Shown: positions 1 to 4,643 of the stretch, piece after piece
How positions within the stretch are numbered: the first letter of the stretch is position 1
Layout: every line of letters begins with the position of its first letter
Assembly: GCA_043758125.1 (NCBI GenBank)
Contig: JAYVOC010000161.1
Span: 1 to 7,323 of the forward strand
Direction of reading: 5' to 3'
DNA length: 7,323 bases
Origin: JANXSD01 sp043758125
GTDB taxonomy: Bacteria; Bacteroidota; Bacteroidia; AKYH767-A; OLB10
Notes under the pieces: generated by a model
What the model was told of the DNA's origin: nothing
Seen by the model: the letters and a program-made list of their open reading frames with translations, nothing else
Databases searched by the model: none
Made by a program: the position numbers and the translations under genes

Positions 1-113
1 TGCTTGTTAACTGTTACAGTAAGAAAATCATAAAGCATTTCGAAAGTTAGAATGGCTTCACCAAACTTCGCTTTCAACTGATCACTTACAAACTCATTAC
101 TTAATTCAGACAT
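1..113 (-). CDS. nuoC: NADH-quinone oxidoreductase subunit C (N-terminal fragment)
   Basis: This is the first 37 codons of a gene that runs off the left edge of the window. The visible peptide begins MSELSNEFVSDQL and continues with KAKFGEAI, which resembles the start of NuoC, the 30-kDa-type peripheral-arm subunit of complex I that packs against NuoB and NuoD. The ATG at 113-111 was chosen because it opens the only continuous frame to the edge. A second ATG at 118 lies in another frame. The gene starts 38 bp after the nuoB stop, on the same strand, and the order A-B-C is the standard nuo operon order. No clear Shine-Dalgarno sequence is seen, as is common in Bacteroidota. The assignment rests on position as much as on the short peptide; a fused nuoCD gene cannot be excluded because the rest is missing. 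Confidence 0.8.
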   Translation of the reverse strand, partial: MSELSNEFVSDQLKAKFGEAILTFEMLYDFLTVTVNK

Positions 114-151
114 ACCATTTATGCGTTAAAGAAAAATTCGTTGATGTTATT

Positions 152-688
152 TTATTCCATTCCGTAAGAAGCTAACATCTCACGGTATTCAGCAGAATTT
201 CTTCTGCGTAATGATTCGTTATGTACTAACTCTTGAATTTTCATTACACCATCTAAAATTTGCTCCGGGCGCGGTGGACATCCTGGCACATACACATCCA
301 CGGGAATGATGCGGTCGATACCTTGCAATACAGAATATGTATCAAAGATTCCTCCTGTTGAAGCGCATGCTCCTACAGCAATCACCCATTTTGGTTCTGC
401 CATTTGCTCGTATACTTGTCGTAATACAGGACCCATTTTTTTTGCTATCGTTCCCATCACCATCAGTAAATCTGCTTGACGAGGTGAGAAGCTCAATCGT
501 TCACAACCAAATCGTCCGAAGTCATACGTTGAAGCCATAGTTGCCATAAATTCTATTCCACAGCAACTTGTTGCGAAAGGTAAAGGCCAAAGCGAATTTT
601 TTCGTGCTAACCCAACTGCCTTATCTAAAGAAGTTGCCATGAAACCAGGCCCTTCGTATCCATCTAATTTTACTACTTCAGTCGACAT
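152..688 (-). CDS. nuoB: NADH-quinone oxidoreductase subunit B
   Basis: NuoB (PSST-type, 178 aa, near the usual family length) holds iron-sulfur cluster N2, the last electron carrier before quinone in complex I, at the junction between the peripheral and membrane arms on the cytoplasmic side. The four N2 ligands can be read directly: the tandem Cys42-Cys43 in the SCCGIEFM motif, Cys108 in GACASTGG, and Cys137 in VPGCPPRPE. The spacings of 65 and 29 residues match those of the E. coli protein. The GCERLSFSPRQAD stretch at 61-73 is also typical of the family. The gene begins 20 bp after the nuoA stop and precedes nuoC by 38 bp, so the three are probably one transcript. A purine-rich GAAGAAAG lies just before the ATG and may act as a weak ribosome binding site. 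Nothing is missing or unusual. Confidence 0.98.
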   Translation of the reverse strand: MSTEVVKLDGYEGPGFMATSLDKAVGLARKNSLWPLPFATSCCGIEFMATMASTYDFGRFGCERLSFSPRQADLLMVMGTIAKKMGPVLRQVYEQMAEPKWVIAVGACASTGGIFDTYSVLQGIDRIIPVDVYVPGCPPRPEQILDGVMKIQELVHNESLRRRNSAEYREMLASYGME

Positions 689-708
689 CTTTCTTCGATT
701 TTATTTTC

Positions 709-1080
709 TTACTCCCACTTCAGAGCACCCTTTCTGATGATATAAATTAATCCTAAAACAAGAATCCCCATAAAGAGAAACATCTCAAGTAAACCAGTTA
801 CTCCCATCGACCTAAAATTCACTGCCCATGGGTACATAAAGATTACTTCCACATCAAATAACACAAATAAAATTGCTATTAAAAAATATTTGATTGAGAA
901 AGGCATTCGTGAATTTCCTTGAGGCTCAATACCACATTCGAAAGTTTCTAATTTTACTTTTGACTTACGATTTGGGCCGAGCAAATGGGTGGCTACCATC
1001 GTGCTAAGAACGAAACCAATTGCTACCACAAACATCATGGCAATTGGAAGATAATCTACAGGTGCGCTAAGTAATATCAT
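709..1080 (-). CDS. nuoA: NADH-quinone oxidoreductase subunit A
   Basis: NuoA (ND3-type, 123 aa) is a small membrane subunit of complex I located where the quinone site meets the membrane arm. Three hydrophobic helices are visible, at about residues 10-33, 62-84 and 95-116. The long loop between helices 1 and 2 carries the family motif FECG at 47-50, followed by IEPQGNSRMPF; its cysteine corresponds to the conserved loop cysteine of ND3. Helix 2 contains LFDVE at 74-78, with the conserved acidic residues Asp76 and Glu78. The protein ends in KGALKWE, also usual for the family. It is the first gene of the minus-strand nuo operon and is transcribed away from the carotenoid genes; its promoter should lie in the 243-bp gap between them. 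Confidence 0.97.
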   Translation of the reverse strand: MILLSAPVDYLPIAMMFVVAIGFVLSTMVATHLLGPNRKSKVKLETFECGIEPQGNSRMPFSIKYFLIAILFVLFDVEVIFMYPWAVNFRSMGVTGLLEMFLFMGILVLGLIYIIRKGALKWE

Positions 1081-1244
1081 GTTGCTTTTTCTAGTTGCTT
1101 AACAAGGTCTTAGATACATTGTTAAAACGGAGGAGCGAAATTACAGATTTTTAATGCTTCTAACCTATTAAATGTAGGTAATATCTCTTTAGATGTTCTT
1201 AAATAAATATCTTTAATAAAAATAAAGGATTCTTCTTAGTAAAA

Positions 1245-1259
1245 GTGCGAAATGAGCAC
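1245..1259. promoter_or_regulatory. Short inverted repeat upstream of crtI, possible operator
   Basis: GTGC and GCAC arms flank the 7-bp spacer GAAATGA. Outside the arms, AA on the left and CGCTT on the right extend the symmetry imperfectly. The dyad sits about 28 bp upstream of the possible -7 element of crtI, where a regulator of the carotenoid operon could bind. The perfect arms are only 4 bp, so a chance match in AT-rich DNA is quite possible, and no regulator gene is present in the window. Confidence 0.2.
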
Positions 1260-1286
1260 GCTTAAAATAATTTCATAGGATAACAA

Positions 1287-1303
1287 ACAATTTGCACTTC
1301 AAC
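1287..1303 (+). promoter_or_regulatory. Possible -7 promoter element of crtI
   Basis: ACAATTTG (1287-1294), followed by CACTTCAAC, matches the TTTG half of the Bacteroidota -7 consensus TAnnTTTG but lacks the leading TA. It lies about 30 bp before the crtI start codon. No convincing -33 TTTG element is seen at the right distance. The downstream part, TTGCACTTCAAC, recurs with one change before the large secreted protein gene (4622-4633), which is the main reason to list it. Confidence 0.3.
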
Positions 1304-1323
1304 CTGTTCTTATCATTCTAGCA

Positions 1324-2808
1324 ATGAAAAATAAAAAAGTACTGATAATTGGTTCTGGCTTAGGAGGTTTAGCAACGGCTTTGAGACTTACTTCCAAAGG
1401 TTATGAAGTATCGATTGTAGAGAAGTTCCATCAAGCTGGAGGTCGATTAAACCAACTTGTTAAGGATGGTTTTACGTTCGATCTAGGACCGTCGTTTTTC
1501 AGTATGAGTTATGAGTTCAAGGAGTTGTTTGAGTATTGCAAGATAACTAATCCACTTGTTATAAGAGAGTTGAATCCTCTATATGCAGTCTATTTTGAAA
1601 ATCGAGTAAAGCCTTTTTTGATCTATAAAGATTTAGAAAAATTAGCAAAAGAATTTTCAGAAGTAGAGACAAACATGGTTGCTAAAACTGAGAAATATTT
1701 AGAGGCAGCAGGAAAACTTTTCCATGATACAGAAGATATCGTGATTCGACGTAATTTCGACTCAAAGTTAGATTACCTGATGCAACTTACACGAGTTCCA
1801 TTAAAACATAGTCCGAAAATGTTTCGTTCCATGTGGTCGGAGCTCGAAAAGAATTTCGATTCGCAAGAAGTTAAAGTAATTTTTTCCCTAGTATCCTTTT
1901 TTTTAGGCTCTACTCCATTTCAAACCCCTGCAGTTTATAGCCTTTTGAATTACACCGAGTTAAAGCATGATGGATATTGGAATGTAGAAGGTGGCATGTA
2001 TAAAATTGTTGAGGAGATTAAAAAAATCTTGGATCAACGTGGCGTTACTTTTTATTTTAATACAGAAATAGCGTCGCTAGTTACGGATGCAAAAAAAGCT
2101 ACCTCAGCAATTAGTACCGATGGTCGTGAATTTACTGCTGACTATATTGTTTGTAATGCCGATGCGGCTTCGTTTCGTGGAAAAATTTTAAAGAGAGAAA
2201 AATATACAGATGTAAAACTTGATAAAATGGAATGGACATTAGCTCCTTTCACCATTTATCTTGGAGTGAAGGGGAAAATGGATAAGCTACATCATCACAA
2301 TTATTTTTTAGGAACAAATTTTAAAGATTATGCTGACAAAATATTTTCTACTGGAATAAGTCCGAAAAAGCCCTATTATTATGTTAATGTAAGTTCGCGA
2401 TCAAATCCAAATTGCGCTCCTGAAGGTGCTGAGAATCTGTTCATACTTTGTCCTGTTCCTGACTTACGTTTTAAAGCAGAATGGCAAGATTCGGAAGCTT
2501 TGGCAGATACAATTATAAAAGACTTATCTTCAAGAATTGGATATGATATTTCAGCAAATACACTTTCGCGAACGATTTTAAATCCAAGTGATTGGGAGGA
2601 AAAATTTAATTTATACAAAGGAAGTGGACTCGGATTAGCTCATGGATTAAATCAAATTGGTGGATTTCGTCCTTCTAATAAAGATGAGGAAATCGATAAT
2701 CTTTATTACGTAGGAGCGAGTACAGTTCCTGGAACAGGATTGCCAATAGTAGTAATAAGTTCAAAACTTGCAACAGAACGAATCTTAAAAGACGATGGAA
2801 AAATTTAA
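1324..2808 (+). CDS. crtI: Phytoene desaturase, CrtI family
   Basis: This 494-residue FAD-dependent enzyme has the usual length for bacterial CrtI. It should carry out the successive desaturations of phytoene to lycopene at the membrane surface. The N-terminal dinucleotide-binding fold is clear: IIGSGLGGLATA (G10, G12, G15) is followed by Glu33 at the end of the second strand, then AGGRL at 38-42 and DLGPSFF at 53-59. The C-terminal family motif is YYVGASTVPGTGLP at about 461-474, where the flavin-binding domain closes. The ATG at 1324 directly precedes the glycine-rich fold, leaving no room for another start. No Shine-Dalgarno sequence is visible. The gene leads the crt operon, and its last 14 bp overlap crtB. 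Related CrtI-family enzymes (CrtD-type desaturases, or desaturases with fewer or more steps) cannot be excluded from sequence alone, but pairing with crtB and a cyclase favours phytoene-to-lycopene desaturation. Confidence 0.92.
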   Translation: MKNKKVLIIGSGLGGLATALRLTSKGYEVSIVEKFHQAGGRLNQLVKDGFTFDLGPSFFSMSYEFKELFEYCKITNPLVIRELNPLYAVYFENRVKPFLIYKDLEKLAKEFSEVETNMVAKTEKYLEAAGKLFHDTEDIVIRRNFDSKLDYLMQLTRVPLKHSPKMFRSMWSELEKNFDSQEVKVIFSLVSFFLGSTPFQTPAVYSLLNYTELKHDGYWNVEGGMYKIVEEIKKILDQRGVTFYFNTEIASLVTDAKKATSAISTDGREFTADYIVCNADAASFRGKILKREKYTDVKLDKMEWTLAPFTIYLGVKGKMDKLHHHNYFLGTNFKDYADKIFSTGISPKKPYYYVNVSSRSNPNCAPEGAENLFILCPVPDLRFKAEWQDSEALADTIIKDLSSRIGYDISANTLSRTILNPSDWEEKFNLYKGSGLGLAHGLNQIGGFRPSNKDEEIDNLYYVGASTVPGTGLPIVVISSKLATERILKDDGKI

Positions 2809-3628
2809 TCAACTCTGCCTTAATTTAAGCAAATCAGTAACGTGGTGTTACAGTACTTCTTTCACCTTAGGAATTCGTACGCTGCATAAACGTTTTCACA
2901 ATCCTATTTATGCAATTTACGGTTTCGTAAGAATAGCGGATGAAATCGTTGATAGCTTTCATGATTTTAATAAAAAAGATTTACTCTTTCGTTTTCGCGA
3001 AGACACGTGGCGTGCAATAGATGAAAAGATTAGCACCAATCCAATATTGCATTCTTTTCAAATGATGGTACATAAATACAATATTGATCGTGAATTGATC
3101 GAAGCTTTTTTGAATAGTATGGAGATGGATCTGTATAATAACACTTACAATTTACACAGTTATAATGAATACATTTTTGGTTCAGCGGAAGTAGTTGGAC
3201 TTATGTGCCTAAAAGTTTTTGTTGAGGGAAATGAAAGCGAATATCAACGTCTAAAAGAACCTGCTCGCCGTCTTGGTGCTGCGTTCCAAAAAGTGAACTT
3301 TTTACGAGATATGAAAAGTGATTTCAAAGAACGAGGTAGAGTATATTTTCCTTCCGTAGATTTCAACTTCTTCAACGATAACATGAAGAAAGAAATTGAA
3401 GCTGAGATTTTGGAAGATTACAAAGAAGCATATAAAGGAATTATTAACTTGCCTAGTGATGCGCGGTTTGGAGTTTACGTGGCTTATATTTATTACAAAG
3501 CATTATTGCAAAAAATAATGAAGCTTCCTGCAACTTCAATTCGAAATGAGCGAATTCGCGTTCCGAACAAACAAAAGTTTGCTTTACTTTGCGCTAGTTG
3601 GTTTCGATTCAGACTAAATATACTTTAA
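2795..3628 (+). CDS. crtB: Phytoene synthase
   Basis: This 277-residue squalene/phytoene synthase family protein should condense two geranylgeranyl diphosphates head to head into 15-cis-phytoene, the first committed step of carotenoid synthesis. The family landmarks are present: YSTSF at 19-23; the first Asp-rich motif DEIVD at 49-53, within YGFVRIADE; and the second at 168-176, NFLRDMKSD, fitting the NxxRDxxxD pattern with Asn168, Arg171, Asp172 and Asp176. GRVYFP at 181-186 follows. The two Asp-rich motifs bind diphosphate through magnesium. The start codon lies inside the crtI end (14-bp overlap, different frame), which suggests translational coupling. The next gene starts 13 bp after the stop. 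Squalene-type synthases share this fold, but the neighbouring desaturase and lycopene cyclase make phytoene synthase the natural reading. Confidence 0.94.
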   Translation: MEKFNQLCLNLSKSVTWCYSTSFTLGIRTLHKRFHNPIYAIYGFVRIADEIVDSFHDFNKKDLLFRFREDTWRAIDEKISTNPILHSFQMMVHKYNIDRELIEAFLNSMEMDLYNNTYNLHSYNEYIFGSAEVVGLMCLKVFVEGNESEYQRLKEPARRLGAAFQKVNFLRDMKSDFKERGRVYFPSVDFNFFNDNMKKEIEAEILEDYKEAYKGIINLPSDARFGVYVAYIYYKALLQKIMKLPATSIRNERIRVPNKQKFALLCASWFRFRLNIL

Positions 3629-3641
3629 GAAAATTTAATTG

Positions 3642-4340
3642 ATGGAAAAATATACCTACTGGCTGTTACTTTTAGGTTCATTAGCTTTTCCATTATCCTT
3701 TTCATTCGAAAAAAGAATTAGCTTTTTTAGGACATGGAAATATTTGTTTCCAGCAATAAGTATTACAGCGTTGTTCTTCATTCTTTGGGATCATTACTTT
3801 ACCATTAATGGTGTTTGGAGTTTTAATGAGAAATATATTACTGGAATAAAAATTTATTCACTTCCTATAGAAGAGATTTTATTCTTTATCATCATTCCTT
3901 ATTGCTGTGTGTTTATTTACGAATCGCTAAACTTTTTAATTCCAAACTCTATTTCAAAGAGTTATATAAATATTATCAATTTAGTTTTACTACTATTTTT
4001 TGTATCAATTGCATTTACTCACCTTGACAAAGCATACACATTCTACACTTCCTTTTTTGCAAGCATCTATCTTGCAATTATTATTTTGATGAAAGTTAAT
4101 TATATGGCTAAATTTTATCGTGCATATATTGTTAGTCAGATTCCATTTTTTATTGTTAATGGATTACTTACTTCCTTACCTGTTGTGATGTATAATGATT
4201 CGGAAAATTTAGGAATCAGAATAACAACTATTCCAATTGACGATACCTTTTATTCTTTTTTGTTGTTATTAATGACTATTTCATTGATGGAATTTTTCAG
4301 AAAAAAACAACTATCTATTCCATCTTTACGTACAAAATAA
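3642..4340 (+). CDS. crtYcd: Lycopene beta-cyclase, fused CrtYc/CrtYd membrane type
   Basis: This 232-residue integral membrane protein has about seven hydrophobic segments (roughly 5-21, 35-49, 79-97, 108-126, 136-153, 163-182 and 203-219). It has two tandem lycopene cyclase domains, like a fusion of the actinobacterial CrtYc and CrtYd subunits. The first half has LWDHYFT (48-54), GVWSF (57-61) and LPIEEILFF (74-82); the second half has the matching IPIDDTFYSF (197-206) and MEFF (216-219). The acidic PIEE and PIDD motifs are the signature of this non-flavin cyclase family. It should convert lycopene to beta-carotene, possibly by way of gamma-carotene if only one ring forms. I chose ATG at 3642; a TTG directly before it adds only one residue and is less likely. 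It is the last gene of the crt operon. The symbol is the family name, since naming varies between genomes. Confidence 0.87.
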   Translation: MEKYTYWLLLLGSLAFPLSFSFEKRISFFRTWKYLFPAISITALFFILWDHYFTINGVWSFNEKYITGIKIYSLPIEEILFFIIIPYCCVFIYESLNFLIPNSISKSYINIINLVLLLFFVSIAFTHLDKAYTFYTSFFASIYLAIIILMKVNYMAKFYRAYIVSQIPFFIVNGLLTSLPVVMYNDSENLGIRITTIPIDDTFYSFLLLLMTISLMEFFRKKQLSIPSLRTK

Positions 4341-4460
4341 ATGATTCCATTTTATCATTTTATGGAAAGTATTAGAAATAGAAACATTTCTTACAATTCA
4401 CTTTCATCTCATAAAAAAATTGAAGCGAATTAAGGCCCTTTTTATTTGAAAAAATAGTTT

Positions 4461-4488
4461 TTTTGAGGTAATACTAATTTACTCAAAA
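4461..4488 (+). terminator. Weak hairpin after the crt operon, possible terminator
   Basis: TTTTGAG (4461-4467) pairs with CTCAAAA (4482-4488). With one bulged G, a further TAA:TTA pairing extends the stem to about 10 bp around the 7-nt loop TACTAAT. The stem is AT-rich and is followed by CCTTATTTC rather than a clean run of T, so it would be a poor intrinsic terminator. It lies about 120 bp past the cyclase stop, in the right place for one. Confidence 0.25.
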
Positions 4489-4616
4489 CCTTATTTCTAC
4501 GAGCAATTAATTTTAAGGTTTCAATTGTAAGAAATATTTATTTATCGACTGAAAAACGAAACGTTTTGCACGAATTTTCGCATAAATAAGGGATCAAAAA
4601 ACCATTCTTGCAACCT

Positions 4617-4633
4617 AACTATTGCACCTCAAC
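4617..4633 (+). promoter_or_regulatory. Possible promoter element of the SprB-repeat protein gene
   Basis: AACTATTG followed by CACCTCAAC partly matches the Bacteroidota -7 consensus TAnnTTTG, and it lies 11 bp before the start codon. Its TTGCACCTCAAC core (4622-4633) matches 11 of 12 bases of the sequence before crtI. No good -33 element is visible. If this is the -7 element, the 5' leader would be very short. Confidence 0.28.
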
Positions 4634-4643
4634 GATTCGAAGT

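Larger units (their letters stand above)
1081..1323. promoter_or_regulatory. Divergent intergenic region between nuoA and crtI
   Basis: This 243-bp AT-rich gap separates two divergent transcription units, so it must hold a promoter for each unless one depends on distant transcription. On the minus strand, TAATTTCG (plus positions 1143-1136) is one mismatch from the Bacteroidota -7 consensus TAnnTTTG and could serve nuoA, about 55 bp upstream of its start. On the plus strand, a TTTGCAC sequence at 1291-1297 could serve crtI. There is also a small dyad at 1245-1259. A GGAGGAG run at 1129-1135 looks like a strong ribosome binding site, but only a five-codon frame follows it. I see no RNA gene and no riboswitch-like structure. 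All promoter assignments are by eye. Confidence 0.45.
4341..4643. other. AT-rich intergenic gap between the crt operon and the secreted protein gene
   Basis: This stretch of about 300 bp is very AT-rich and holds no convincing gene. An ATG directly after the cyclase stop opens a 30-codon frame (4341-4433), but it has no recognisable features and is probably chance. The region contains a weak hairpin (4461-4488), an 8-bp palindrome AAACGTTT (4559-4566), and a possible promoter element close to the downstream gene (4617-4633). It most likely ends the crt transcript and starts the next one. Confidence 0.6.

Noticed and set aside
337..540. 67-codon plus-strand frame opposite nuoB
   Set aside because: It lies wholly antisense to nuoB, whose N2 cluster ligands and length are clear; the translation has no recognisable features.
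1129..1171. GGAGGAG followed by a five-codon frame (ATG at 1154), possible leader peptide
   Set aside because: The spacing to the ATG is too long, the peptide is trivial, and Bacteroidota rarely rely on strong Shine-Dalgarno sites.
2379..2618. 79-codon minus-strand frame inside crtI
   Set aside because: It is the antisense shadow of a well-supported CrtI coding region, with no domain of its own.
4341..4433. 30-codon frame starting directly after the lycopene cyclase stop
   Set aside because: There is no ribosome binding site and no recognisable motif, and the region looks like ordinary AT-rich spacer.
4559..4566. Palindrome AAACGTTT in the gap before the adhesin gene
   Set aside because: An 8-bp AT-rich palindrome is expected by chance, and nothing else nearby supports an operator.
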